This document shows, piece after piece, positions 10,501-20,835 of a stretch of DNA of 64,000 nt. This DNA is from Euglena gracilis (Eukaryota > Euglenida > Euglenophyceae > Euglenales). The position numbers and the translations under genes are program-made. A model generated the notes under the pieces. That model worked only from the letters and a program-made list of their open reading frames with translations, did no database searches and had not been told where the DNA came from. The DNA is taken from assembly GCA_039621445.1 (NCBI GenBank), contig CP154954.1, positions 52,923,357-52,987,356 on the forward strand, read 5' to 3'. The stretch's first letter is position 1. The number at the start of each line of letters is the position of its first letter.

Positions 10501-10805
10501 GTTTTCATCAGGGGAAGAGCTGCCATAACACTCTCCCTTATCAGGTTCAATACCTCTCTGCTGGCACCTGCTTTGACCCAATGGGGAAGGCTGGCCTGCA
10601 GGGCCTTGTAAGGGGGCACCCCTGGGTGTAATGTGTCTGGGGATTCCACAGGCCCCATCACAAGGGCCCTTCCCCCTGGGTGCCCCAGCACTGGGGATGC
10701 AGCTGGCCCTGCCATAGGGCTTTCCAAGGACAGCTCTCCCCCTGATTTGGAAGGATGGGGAAAAGTCTGTGTCTGCAGTGGGGAGGTACATGTAGAGCTG
10801 GGGTG

Positions 10806-11183
10806 TGTGTGTGGCGGACAGCCTTTTTAAGAGGAATCTCCAGAGCTTTCTGAATTAGGCATTGCCAGAAAAAAGGGTTCAGACCAAATTCTTAATCTGG
10901 GAATTCTGTGTTTCATTCTGCATTACAGTGGCAGCCTGTGGCAAACAGTGTATCAGTTTGCTTGGACTTGGTCATGGGCATTGGCAAAGATCTTCAAGAT
11001 TTTTTCACCTGCTGTGCGAAAGAGTTTGGAAACTCCAGTGAAGCAGTGGCAAAATGCCAGTGGAAAAGCCGGAGGCTGTCCAGCATTGCACATTACAGGT
11101 TGGCCTGGGCCAGAAGTTTGTCACCCCAAGTGTCATTGGACAAGGGCTGTCACAACACACTGAGCCGAGGACCCAACCACACA
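10806..11183. repeat. TRIM-like copy 1, 5' LTR
   Basis: It starts TGTGTGTGGCGGACAGCC and ends ACCCAACCACACA. It lacks a ~10-bp stretch (CCCAAGTTGGCAG) that the other three repeats carry. Confidence 0.8.
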
Positions 11184-11379
11184 CAAACTGATACGAGAGT
11201 TGTCCAGTACAAACGATCCTGTTGGGCCACGAAGGGGATTGGCACTCAGATGGTGATCTGGTGGACTGTCATTACATTGTCATTGGTGGACCACTGGCTG
11301 CAGCTGATGGCTGTACGTTGCCCTGTACATTGCTGCAGATGTCATTGAAGATTGCATGTCATTGTCATTGAACTTGAGA

Positions 11380-11462
11380 TGGTGATGAGCCGTGAGGCAC
11401 GTACAACAGAATCGAGCACCGGTGGAGCATCGGGATGAGCCGTGAGGCACGTACTGGAGAAC
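11380..11462. repeat. Internal 18-bp direct repeat of the TRIM-like element
   Basis: GATGAGCCGTGAGGCACGTA occurs twice, about 45 bp apart, and the same pair is in copy 2 at about 13190-13261. It is the most conserved part of the internal region. The role is unknown; a packaging or structural RNA element is possible but not shown. Confidence 0.6.
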
Positions 11463-11741
11463 GAGATGGTGGTCATTTGGTGCCTTCGACATCCCAGTTG
11501 TTAGCATTGCCATGGGTTGTGGGTTAACCGATAAAACACTCTGCCGTGAACATTTGGCATTGATGTGACGCTGTCTGCTGGTGGTGTTCTGCGGCAGTAA
11601 ATGTCACGGTTTGATCGTTTTCTCCATCTTCCACTTCTGTGTGTCTGTCTCTTCTCCATGTTCTGCGAGGGGCTAAGTGGCCCGTCTGTCCGCTATGCTG
11701 CGAATGCCTGGACAATTGCGCAACAATTGTTCAGGAAGGGG

Positions 11742-12142
11742 TGCGTGTGTGTGTGTGGCGGGCAGCCGTTTTAAGAGGAATCTCCAGAGTCTTCTGAATT
11801 AGGCATTGCCAGAAAAAAAGGGTTCAGACCAAAGTCTTAATCTGGGAATTCTGTGTTTCATTCTGCATTACAGTGGCAGCCTATGGCAAACAGTGTACAA
11901 GTTTGCTTGGACTTGTCCATGGGCATTGGCAAAGACCTTCAAGATTTGTTCCCCTGCTGTGCGAAAGATTTTGGAACCTCCGGTGAAGCAGTGGCAAAAT
12001 GCCACTAGAAAAGCCCAAGTTGGCAGTAGGAGGCTGTTTCAGCATTGCACATTACAGGTTGGCCTGGGCCAGAAGTTTGTCACCCCAAGTGTCATTGGAC
12101 AAGGGTTGTCACAACACACTGAGCCGAGGCCCCACCCACACA
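11742..12142. repeat. TRIM-like copy 1, 3' LTR
   Basis: It follows the purine tract AGGAAGGGG and begins with an expanded (TG)n. It ends CCCCACCCACACA, then the target duplication GGTG. The exact left edge is uncertain by a few bases because of the TG repeat. Confidence 0.75.
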
Positions 12143-12601
12143 GGTGTTTGGGCTGATTATCTTCTGGGGGGGGCCGGTTGCAGCCAATCTTGGGCCTCCC
12201 CCCCAAGGGCTGATGTGGTAATATTGAATCATATGTTGGCCCCCAAATGGCCTTCTGATTTTTTATCGAAGTGGCCTGCACTGGCGTTGATGTCTTCATT
12301 CCTCCACTGGCCTCCATTGGCCTCTTGATTTTGAATACAATGGCCTCCATTGGCCTTCTTTCCCTGAAGGGAGGGGCTGCCTGCTGCATTGATTGACAGC
12401 TCCTGAGGGGTTCATGTTTCAGAGAGCTGTGGGGCAAGCTGGACATACCTTTCCCATGGGGCAAGATTGCAGCATTTGCTTCTGGCTTCCATAGCCTTGC
12501 AGATGTGCTCCATGTCCATGATGGTGATGGCTGCCATAGCTTTGTTGAAGAGGGTCGCCATGCCCTTGATGCAGTCCATTTCACCTTGGAATGTTCCCCC
12601 T

Positions 12602-12989
12602 TGTGTGTGGCGGACAGCCTTTTCAAGATCAATCTCCAGAAATCTCTGAATTAGGCATTGCCAGAAAAAAGGGTTCAGACCAAAATCTTAATCTGGGAAT
12701 TCTGTGTTTCATTCTGTATTTCAGTGGCAGCCTATGGCAAACAGTGTATCAGTTTGCTTGGACTTCATTGGCATTGGCAAACATCTTCAAGATTTGTTCC
12801 CCTGCTGTGCAAAAGATTTTGAAAACTCCAGTGATGCAGTGGGAAAATGCCAGTGGAAAAGCCCAAGTTGGCAGTAGGAGACTGTCCAGCATTGCACATT
12901 ACAGGTTGGCCTGGGCCAGAAGTTGGTCACCCCAAGTGTCATTGGACAAGGGCTGTCACAACACACTGAGCCGAGGACCCACCCTCACA
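12602..12989. repeat. TRIM-like copy 2, 5' LTR
   Basis: 388 bp, TGTGTGTGGCGG to ACCCTCACA. The next internal bases, CAAACTGATATGAG, are where a primer-binding site would be; no tRNA match could be tested here. Confidence 0.85.
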
Positions 12990-13551
12990 CAAACTGATAT
13001 GAGCTTTGTCCAGTACAAACGATCCTGTTGGGCCACGAAGGGGATTGGCACTCAGATGGTGATCTGGTGGACTGTCATTACATTGTCATTGGTGGACCAC
13101 TGGCTGCAGCTGATGGCAGTACTTTGCACTGTACATTGCTGCAGATGTCATTGAAGATTGCATGTCATTGTCATTGAACTGGAGATGGTGATGAGCCGTG
13201 AGGCACGTACAACAGAATCGAGCACCGGTGGAGCATCGAGATGAGCCGTGAGGCACGTACTGGAGAAGGAGTTGGTGGTCATTTGTTGCCCTGGGCAGCC
13301 CAGTTGTTGGCATTGCCATGGGTTGTGGGTTAACCGATAAAACCCTCTGCCGTGAAGTTTTGGCATTGATGTAATGCTGTCTGCTGGAGGTGTTCTGCGG
13401 CATTAGATGTCACGGTTTGATCGTTTTCTCCGTCTTCGTCTTCTGCGTGTTTCTGTCTCTTCTCCATGTTCTGCGGGGGGCTAAGTGGCTCGTCTGTCCG
13501 CTATGCTGCGAATGCCTGGGCAATTGCGCAGCAATTGTTCAGGAAGGGGGG

Positions 13552-13939
13552 TGTGTGTGGCGGACAGCCTTTTCAAGATCAATCTCCAGAAATCTCTGAA
13601 TTAGGCATTGCCAGAAAAAAGGGTTCAGACCAAAATCTTAATCTGGGAATTCTGTGTTTCATTCTGTATTTCAGTGGCAGCCTATGGCAAACAGTGTATC
13701 AGTTTGCTTGGACTTCATTGGCATTGGCAAACATCTTCAAGATTTGTTCCCCTGCTGTGCAAAAGATATTGAAAACTCCAGTGATGCAGTGGGAAAATGC
13801 CAGTGGAAAAGCCCAAGTTGGCAGTAGGAGACTGTCCAGCATTGCACATTACAGGTTGGCCTGGGCCAGAAGTTGGTCACCCCAAGTGTCATTGGACAAG
13901 GGCTGTCACAACACACTGAGCCGAGGACCCACCCTCACA
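13552..13939. repeat. TRIM-like copy 2, 3' LTR
   Basis: 388 bp, preceded by AGGAAGGGGGG and followed by the CCCT duplication. It appears nearly identical to 12602-12989. Confidence 0.85.
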
Positions 13940-14522
13940 CCCTGGGTTGGGGGTGGCGGTGTGAAAAAGGGGGGATAGTCTTCCAGACCTGTCTGCCCAT
14001 TTCTATCCCTCTGGGCTGTGGGCTGCTGGTGTCTTTGTCTCCTCGACTTTCTGACCACCAATGTCCAGGGTCAATGGCCGTCGTCGAGCTGATGAATTGA
14101 AATGTTTACGGGAAATTGGAAGGTGGGGGGGTTGCGACGGCCACGGATTGGTGCTCCGCTCCTGCTCAGTCATCGTCTCCAGCGCCTGCTGATCCTCCAC
14201 TCTTCTGCGCTTCAGGTTTATTCCTTGAAACTCGTTGTAATGCTGCTTGACAGCTTGGTTCTTGTGGGTTGCTCCGGAGCCTGCTGGAACTCCATCTTCT
14301 CCAGCTTCTGCTGCCTTGGCAGGGGTTCTTTGTTGCTCTGCTTGGCTGCTGGCACCAGGTATGTTGCATCTCTCATGGAAATCAAAATTTTCTTCCTCCG
14401 CTTTTCGTTATCCTCTGAATTGCTCTTCCTCCTCTGTATTGATAGGTCGCTGTAGTGAACGTTGTTGAACTTGTTGAGTTGAAATTCTTTCTCCTTTTGG
14501 TCGAAGGGCAGAATTAGGAATC

Positions 14523-14612
14523 AGCCAACTCCGGCAACAAAAAGCAGTAAGAAGCACCCCAGCACACACAAGCAAACTAGAACAGAACAGCCGGCAAGGA
14601 AGGCTGGACCTC
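14523..14612 (-). repeat. A-2 5' inverted terminal repeat
   Basis: On the plus strand it reads GCCAACTCCGGCAACAAAAA at the inner side and AAGGCTGGACCTC at the outer side, inverse to 8004-8097. The outer extension to 14640 carries TCTCGCAGTGCGGAGCC, which is the 5' half of the internal complementary regions of family A. Confidence 0.75.
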
Positions 14613-14962
14613 ACCATCTCGCAGTGCGGAGCCTGAACGCTCGGATCAAGAGGGCAAAGCACAGGAATTGTACTCCCTCGAGGAAAGCCGAAAAGGGAGG
14701 AAGGGACACCGAGGGCGAAGCACAAAGACATTGCGAGGCCATGCCTTGCTCGGCGTGTGATTTCTCGCTGCGCTGGGTTAGGAAGTCCCGCTTAGTGCCT
14801 TTTTCGCCGGAGTTGGCTGATTCCTAACTTGCCCTTTGACACCCAGAAGAAATGAAAAGAGTTCAAGAAGTCAATATCAATTCAATACCCAGAAGGACAC
14901 GAACCAGACGAATATCAATTGAGAATTCAGTTATCAATTTTCAAGTTTGACTTCAGTGACAA

Positions 14963-16560
14963 ATGCAGCGGAGAAGGAATTATAATTTCATGGCCACGGA
15001 CGTCCTGGAGCAGTGGCCGCAGAAGCTGGACAACTTGGAGATGCCGTTAACACGTAGCAAACCGTGGCCGTTCCCCCCCCAGACCCCCACCCCAGAAACT
15101 TCCCAGCCCAACCCCCTCCGTCCCAGTGACAGCCACGGCCCTTGGACCACTGTGGCCAGAAGGCCCAGAGGAAAAAAGTCAGCCCCAGCCCTTGGTGGGC
15201 AAAGGATGGGCCATGCGGCCCAAAATGCTCCACAACTGAACAACCACAGCCCACGCATGTGAGGCATCTCACCCAAAGGCGCCCAGTACACAAACTGGCC
15301 AAAGGATGGGGAGGTGGAATGGCCAAGGATGGCCAAGGATGTCAACACTACAGGGGTCATGGCGGCCCGTTTTACAAGTAAATCTCCTCAGGAAGGGGCA
15401 GAAAAGGTCTGTCAAACCCTGCCAATTCATCTTGCACGTTTTGCCCTCTCAAGGGGAAAAGGGGGGGCCACAGCAGCCCCCCCCCCCAGATTTCCAGTGG
15501 GTTGGAGTCCAAGAAGAAACCGAGGCCTAGAAGACCAACAGATGGATTATGGAGAAAAATTTGCACATGGAGACCTTGGAGACCAGCAGGGTGGACCCAC
15601 AGTTGCCACCAAGAAGCTAAGGAAGCTGCTGGAGAAATCCCCCGAGGGACCCACAGTGGCCCCCTGCCAAAAAAATGGGGAAAAAGGGACCCACAGTGGC
15701 CCTTTCAATGACCCAGCCCCAGGAGGAAAAGAGACCCACAGTGGCCCTTTTGGAGGGAGGGGCAGAAACCCCTCCAACATTTTTTTCTCAATTTCCATTT
15801 ATTCAATCAAGGGGGGGGGACCCACAGAGGCCCCCTTATGGTATGTCAACCAACCACATCAACATGATTAACATGGAGAAGACCCGATAGGCCAATCAGG
15901 GGCATTAAGCCCTATGGTATGTCTTCCAACAACAAGATCCTCCAGAGAGGCGAGCAGCATGCACATCCCCCCAGAAAAAAATTCTTTTTCCAAGGGCCCA
16001 AGCCCTAGGGGACCTAGGGGTGCAATGTCCAACACCCCCAGCCCAGCCACCCAAAAATCATCTTATCCAGAAAATAAGTTCAATGGAGGAAATGAAGGGA
16101 GAAACCCCCCTCCATCAAAGGTTTCAAAAAAGCATAAAATGTCCAACATCCCCAACCCAGCCCCCCAAAATCATCTCATACAGGAAATAAATTCCATGGA
16201 GTAAATATGGGGATACACCCCCCTTCATCAAAGGTTGCAAAAAGCCTGACATGGTGGACAAAAAAAGCCCCCCCCCCCCCAACAACAACATATCAACTCA
16301 TCAGGGATAACATTCAACCCCGCTGGGTCAGCCCACCAAAATTGTCCACCCACCCAAAACCCAAGGCAAATTTGAACCAACCCCCAGCAGAAAAAATACT
16401 GCAGGATTACAAAAATCTGGATCCGTTAACCAACCCAAAATCTGGATCCTTCACCCACCCAGCACCTGATCCCCCGGTTTCTGATTTCAAAACCAGAGGG
16501 GGGGGCAGACAAAATGGAGATGAAGAAGCGATTGCAGGGAATGAAATGAAAGGTTCCACT
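14963..16560 (+). pseudogene. Family C gag-like gene
   Basis: An ORF opens at ATG 14963 with a basic start (MQRRRNYNFMATDVLEQW), then HGPWTTVARRPRGKK, which aligns with GRGPWTTVVRRTRRQKG of the A-5 gag. It stops at 15260. The sequence continues in other frames to about 16200 with repeated short words (GPTVAP, KGTHSGPF, GPTVATKK), suggesting internal duplication of the unit 'ggacccacagtggcc' between 15594 and 15830. I cannot rebuild one frame and assign no function beyond gag-like. Confidence 0.45.
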
Positions 16561-16589
16561 TGAAACCTTTCAAGCTGGATCACATCCAG

Positions 16590-16930
16590 CACATTTTTCC
16601 AGATTTGGAAAAAGGACACGGGCAGCAAAAACAGACCTAAAAGATGCTTTCTTCCACATCCCACTGAGCCAGGCCCTAAGGGCATTTCTGAGACATCAGG
16701 TGTGGGGGCAGACCGGGGAATTCCAGGCAGGCTGTTTTGGCCTGAATGTAATGCCACAACTTTTCATGTCAGTGATGAAAACATTCGAAAAGCTGTGGAG
16801 GAAAAGGGGCATCCAGGTATTTATTTACCTGGACGACACTTACCGGTGGCCGCAACACAAAACACCTTACAAAATCACCTGAACACAGTGGTCAGGGTTT
16901 TAATCAATCAGGAAGCAAAATCAATATAAA
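16590..16930 (+). pseudogene. Reverse transcriptase fragment, family C
   Basis: The motifs DLKDAFFHIPLSQALRAF (about 16635) and FQAGCFGLNVMPQLFMSVMK (about 16721) lead to FIYLDDT at about 16820, where the catalytic YLDD box is kept. A single-base change of frame lies near 16690. The sequence breaks down after about 16900. A very similar fragment is at 25810-26080. Confidence 0.7.
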
Positions 16931-17064
16931 AAGTCCACCCTGTAGCCCACCCAAATTGTAAACCATCTTGGATTTCAACTAAACTTCCAAGAGGGAAAAG
17001 TAAAAGGTGCCCCCCCATAAAATAAAAACAGAAAACAGGAGCTGGGAAAAATGGTGAAAAAATA

Positions 17065-17712
17065 GGCAGCCCGAAACTACTGGCCCCCCCCCCCCGGGGG
17101 GGCCCAGTACTTAATCCGGGGGGGTCGTCGGACCCCCCCGCCTTAAAGAAGATGGACCCCGGGGGTAAAGAAGAGGGACCCCCCCCCCCTTTCCCCGGCC
17201 CCGTTCCCTCCACCGCCGAGATTCTTTTTTTTCCTTCCCATTTCCCCCCCCCCTCCCCTCTCCCCCTCTCCCCCTCTCCCCCTCTCCCCCTCTCCCCCTC
17301 TCCCCCTCTCCCTCCCCCCCCCCCTCCCCCTCTCCCCCTCTCTCCCCCTCTCCCCCTCTCTCCCCTCTCCCCCTCTCTCCCCTTTCCCCTCTCCCCTCCA
17401 AACCTGCCCCCCCCAACCCCCGTCTCTGTCCTGTCTGTTTTTTTTTGCCCGTCTTTTTCATCCGTCTCTGCGCCCTCCGTCCTGCCCTGCGCACTGTGTG
17501 CCCTGTGCGCCCTGTCTGCCCCCCCCCTTTGTCTGTCTGGTCTCTCTTTGCCCCCGTCCTGCGTCCGTCTGTGTGGCTGAGACAGGATGAGAAAGAAGAT
17601 GGACCGGGGGGGTTAAAGAAGATAGCCCTGAGGGGGTAAAAGAAGATGGACCTCCCCCCCCAGATTAAGTACTGGCCCCCCCCCCGGGGGGGGCCAGTAG
17701 TTTCGGGCTGCC
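17065..17712. mobile_element. TIR miniature element with 8-bp target duplication
   Basis: The terminal inverted repeats begin GGCAGCCCGAAACTACTGG and extend with a C-run/G-run palindrome and a CCAGTACTTAATC-type inner part, about 60 bp per arm. The 8-bp AAAAAATA is duplicated at 17057-17064 and 17713-17720, as for hAT-type transposition. The core is a polypyrimidine tract (17236-17400) plus repeats of AAGAAGATGGACC. No transposase is encoded, so it is non-autonomous. Confidence 0.8.
17236..17400. repeat. Polypyrimidine tract (CCCCTCT)n
   Basis: An almost pure C/T tract of units such as CCCCCTCTCC inside the miniature element. It gives long artificial open frames on both strands (Pro/Ser-Leu on one, Gly/Glu/Arg on the other), which I reject as genes. 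Confidence 0.9.
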
Positions 17713-17899
17713 AAAAAATATTACATATCAAAAAAGCAGTTGGCCGGCATTTTGGGCCAAATCAGATGCAATTCTTCGCCGGCGAGCAACGCATGGCTTC
17801 ACAATGGCAAAATTGGGACCCCGAGGTGTCGATGATGAGGTCCTGCTGTCCTTGCCGGCTGCTCTGTTCTAGTGTGTTTGTGCGTGCGCGGGGGTGCTT

Positions 17900-18845
17900 C
17901 TTACTGCGCCTTTGTTGCCGGAGTTGGTGATGATGATGCCTCCTCCGACACCTTGGCGAAGCTGAACCGTCTTGGACCCGCCCCCCCCCACCCCCTCGCA
18001 CATGGTCACGGTGGCCGCCCCCCCGGAAGTGGGGACGGCTATCTCTTTCTGGTGTGTTTCTGGGTGGGTGGTTGGCGTGCTTGGTCGGGGGCCCCCTTCC
18101 TGGATGGGACGTCTTTCTTTTTCTGCTGTTTTTTTTGGGCGGGGGTTTGGGCTCACCATCTTCTTGTGCTTCGCCCCCTTGATCCCTTTCTCCCCCATTT
18201 TGTGTCGTGGGAGACCGAGACCATTCGGGATCCGCACTGCGTGATGGTGAGGCACTGTGCACCCCCCTTTGGGCCATAATTTTTTGAGTTTTTGATACGA
18301 CTCCCGGCCTCAAACAATGTGCTTGAAAGGCTCCAATTTTTTTACACTGACCAAGTTGCTGGACTTCCCCCACTTGCAAACCAGCATTTTTCCACCATAA
18401 AACCCGAGCCCCTCTGGTGCTGTAGGGTTTCCAGTGGGTGGTGTCCACCCCCCTCCTGCAACACTTCTTTGGTGAGGGAATTCACTCTGTCTGAGGTCAA
18501 AGGTCTTTTGCCATCCGATGACCATAACAAATTGTTTTTGTGTCCAACCATGTGGGCTTTCCTTTCCACATACTCTTTCAATAAACGCCAGGGCCAATGA
18601 GGGGGCTGCGTGGCAAGTTCAAAATGCCCTCCCACCAGGGGTACTACCACCCTTTCCTTTGCAAAAAAAATGAAATTTTTTTCTCACACGAAACTGACTT
18701 TTCGTTGGGTTATGGCTAGGTCAACCCCCCTGTGGAGGGCCAACAGCCTCCAACAGATGATGAGTCTGTTTCTGAGCTCTTTCACAGACAGTTCTGAGCG
18801 GCGTTTTGAATTTTTTATAATGTTTTCTGGGAGTTCTGGGAGTTT
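17900..18845 (-). pseudogene. Tyrosine recombinase C-terminal part, A-3
   Basis: Read on the minus strand: LLALHRGVDLAITQRKVSFV (box I, about 18715), RPLTSDRVNSLTKEVLQEGG, then HWKPYSTRGARVLWWKNAGL (about 18430; Tyr in place of His in the H-x-x-R box) and AFQAHCLRPG (Cys at the nucleophile position). The tail includes the internal complementary region (about 18150-18250). Substitutions at two catalytic positions are shared with A-1, so A-1 and A-3 may descend from one defective source. Confidence 0.7.
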
Positions 18846-18849
18846 TCTG

Positions 18850-19650
18850 GGAGGGTGTGGTCCCAACCCCACTTTGTGTGCAGGTCCACCATTTTGCAAA
18901 GTTGATCTGTAAGAGTTCTGAGAAATGGCATTGAGAACAAGTCGCTTCTGACTTGACTCACAATCGAACTGAGTTTTCTGCAGCTCATTTTTTGTGCCGT
19001 GAACACTTTGCCAGCTCCTTTCTGGGGTATTTTAGTTTTTCCTGAGGAATTTCTGGTCGGCCTTTTCTCAAATTGACCCACTGGCCCAAATAATTTATTT
19101 CCTGCATAGGTTCCAGACAGGATTTGGGGAGATTTAATCTGAAAACTGCCAGTAAATGACCTTTTTTTTTTCTGTCCAATGTTGGGATGCTCTCTTTTTG
19201 CTGTGGCCTAACAGCAAAATGTCGTCCAGGTAGATGAAAACAACCTTTCCCTCCTTTCTCCGTTTTCTTTCCCAGATCTCATGAGAGTCATAAATTTTTG
19301 TGGCAGGCCGCTGATGCCAAAGCATGCAGCTTGAAACTGCCAAGTTACCGCCCCACTTCCGTGCAAACATGTTTTTCGAGGCTGCTGTCCAGCTTTAGGT
19401 GGAAAATAAGCATCTTTCAGATCAATTTTTCCACAAAACCAACCCTTTCTTAAATATGGGAAGAGTTTCCCATGTGTTCCCGATTCATCTTCTGGGGCGT
19501 GAAGTGGAGATTTAACTGTCGACAACCTGAGATGAATCTTTCCTTTGTCTTCTGCCCTTCTTTTTTTGAAAGATGAAGTAAGGAACAAAATATTTTGCCT
19601 CCTCTGGGGGGGATTTGCCTGGTCGCTCCTGCACATTCGTATTCTGTCAG
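18850..19650 (-). pseudogene. Reverse transcriptase remnant, A-3
   Basis: Minus strand, three frames: EYECAGATRQIPPRGGKIF (about 19640), KIDLKDAYFPPKAG (about 19420), VVFIYLDDILLLGHSKK (about 19230, YLDD intact) and RLNLPKSCLEPMQEI (about 19130). Frameshifts lie near 19550, 19370 and 19160. It ends at HTKWGWDHTL (about 18860), where the deletion begins. Confidence 0.7.
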
Positions 19651-20800
19651 AATTTTCTGGGCAGTGCTGATTTCCTGGGTCTTTTTGAAGGGAACTTTGA
19701 AGGACATCTGCGGGGGAGGGGAAGGTCTTCCATAACCCCCTCCCTGATCAAGTTTAATACCTCTCTGCTGGCTCCTGCTTTGACCAAATGGAAAATGCCG
19801 GCCTGCAGGGCCCTGTAAGGGGGCACCCCTGGGTGTAACGTGTCTGGGGATTCCACAGGCCCCATCACCGGGGTCCTTCCCCCTGGGTGCTCCATCACTG
19901 GGGCTGCCGTTGGCCCTGCCATAGGGCTTCACAAAGACAGGCTTTTCCCCTGTTTTGAATGATGGAGGAAGGTCTGTGTCTGCAGTGGGGAGGTACATAG
20001 AAGGCTGGGGGGTCTGGGCTGGTTTTCTTCTGGGGGGCCCCGTCTGAGCCAAGCTTTGGCCTCCCCCCCCCCAAGGGCCGGTATGGTGTGGATGGTCTTG
20101 TTTGTGGTGGCCTCCATTGGCCTTCAGGGCCCCCTGGCCTTCCTGGCCTCCATTGGCCTTCTCTCCAGGACTTCTCTTGTGCCTTCTTTGTCCCTCTTGG
20201 ATCCCCAGAGAAGCCACCTTGGCTGAATTTCCCTGTGATATGATGCAACCTATCTTGGCTTTGGCTTGCTTCCCCTGGCTAGAATCCTAGCAGGGGAGGA
20301 CCCCAGTGGGGAAAGGTATGTCCAACTTTCCACCGAGCACCCTCAAAATCAGACCCCCCAGCTTCTGTGTCCATGAAACTGGGCACCATGCTCTGTTGAA
20401 TGATGGCTGCCATAGCCTTGAAGCTGGGCCCCAGGCAGATGGCTGCCACAGCCATTTTAAGGAGGGTCTCCACATTCCTGACTCGAACCCTTTGGAGTTG
20501 TCATATTTCCCCTGCCATGGGGGTGGAGATGTGAAAAGGGAGGGGTAGTCTGCCAGTCCTGTCCTTCCACCTCTGGAAAATGTCTCCTTGATGGATGAAT
20601 GTGAAGGGTCCCCATGACCTAATGAGCCTTGCCCGTAATGGGCTGTGAAATGCTGGCTTCTCCGTTGCTTTGCTCTGGTCACAAGTGTCCAGGGTCCACG
20701 GCCGTCATAAAGTTTTGTTGAATATGGGATTTTTCTGACGAACTGGGGGGTGGGACGGTTGCGACGGACACAGACTGACATGTTGGTCCTGCTCCATCAG
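19651..20800 (-). pseudogene. Family A gag-like gene, A-3 (N-terminus lost)
   Basis: Open pieces run from 20781 to 19647 in shifted frames: DGRGPWTLVTRAKQRR, then LWQPS.../GGQEGQGALKANGG repeats, and VESPDTLHPGVPPYRALQAG near the C-terminus, matching the A-5 gag. The true N-terminal ~60 codons are absent, and foreign-looking sequence starts at about 20836. Confidence 0.6.
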
Positions 20801-20835
20801 GTTCTCCAGCCTGCAGCTCCTCGGTGTTTTTGTGT

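Larger units (their letters stand above)
10806..12142. mobile_element. LTR-bounded miniature retroelement (TRIM-like), copy 1
   Basis: A 1337-bp insertion with direct terminal repeats: 10806-11183 (378 bp) and about 11742-12142 (401 bp). The repeats start TGTGTG and end CACA, the canonical TG...CA of LTRs. Flanking GGTG at 10802-10805 and 12143-12146 is a 4-bp target duplication. A purine tract AGGAAGGGG precedes the 3' repeat, as a polypurine tract should. The internal ~560 bp has no open frame of note. TRIM elements are non-autonomous LTR retrotransposons mobilised in trans. The repeats differ at several places, so this copy is older than copy 2. Confidence 0.85.
12602..13939. mobile_element. 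LTR-bounded miniature retroelement (TRIM-like), copy 2
   Basis: A 1338-bp insertion with direct repeats 12602-12989 and 13552-13939, each 388 bp and almost identical (I saw one substitution, near 12820/13767). Ends are TG...CA. The 4-bp duplication CCCT flanks it (12598-12601 and 13940-13943). A purine tract AGGAAGGGGGG stands just before the 3' repeat. It shares the whole internal region with copy 1. Near-identical LTRs mean a young insertion, although the host DIRS element is long dead. Confidence 0.9.
10501..14455 (-). pseudogene. Family A gag-like gene split by two insertions (A-2)
   Basis: Read on the minus strand, the N-terminal part is at 14455-13944, the middle at 12597-12147 and the C-terminal part at 10801-10501. 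Each aligns with successive parts of the intact A-5 gag. The C-terminal part carries SPMAGPAASPVLGHPGGRA and the conserved motif VESPDTLHPGVPPYKALQA. The breaks coincide with the two LTR-bounded insertions, and each is flanked by a 4-bp duplication. Confidence 0.75.
7940..14640 (-). mobile_element. DIRS-like YR retrotransposon, family A copy A-2, rearranged
   Basis: Read on the minus strand the order is gag (14455 to 10501), polymerase, RNase H, recombinase, with inverted terminal repeats at 8004-8097 and 14523-14612 and outer extensions reaching 7940 and 14640. It is family A by close similarity to A-5. Three rearrangements stand out: two 1.34-kb LTR-bounded insertions in gag (10806-12142 and 12602-13939), an inversion of about 467 bp inside the polymerase (10034-10500), and a deletion of the recombinase H-x-x-R box. 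Without the insertions the element would be about 4 kb, slightly under the 4.5 kb of A-5. Confidence 0.8.
14641..17060 (+). mobile_element. Family C DIRS-like element, 3'-truncated (C-1)
   Basis: It starts with the terminal motif ACTCCCTCGAGGAAAGCC (14667) and an inner edge TTCGCCGGAGTTGGCTGATT (14803), similar to the inner edge of family A repeats. A gag-like frame and a partial reverse transcriptase follow in plus orientation. The polymerase stops soon after YLDD, and no RNase H or recombinase follows before the miniature element at 17065. Families A and C share the gag motif GPWTTV. Assignment to a separate family rests on the different polymerase wording and ends. Confidence 0.55.

Noticed and set aside
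10908-13978. Repeated frames with SGSLWQTVYQFAWT as a gene family
   Set aside because: They lie in the LTRs of the miniature element, the copies differ by frameshifts, and an LTR is not expected to be coding.
17111-17731. 206-codon Arg/Gly/Glu-rich minus frame and Pro/Ser/Leu-rich plus frame
   Set aside because: Both arise from the polypyrimidine core of the miniature element.
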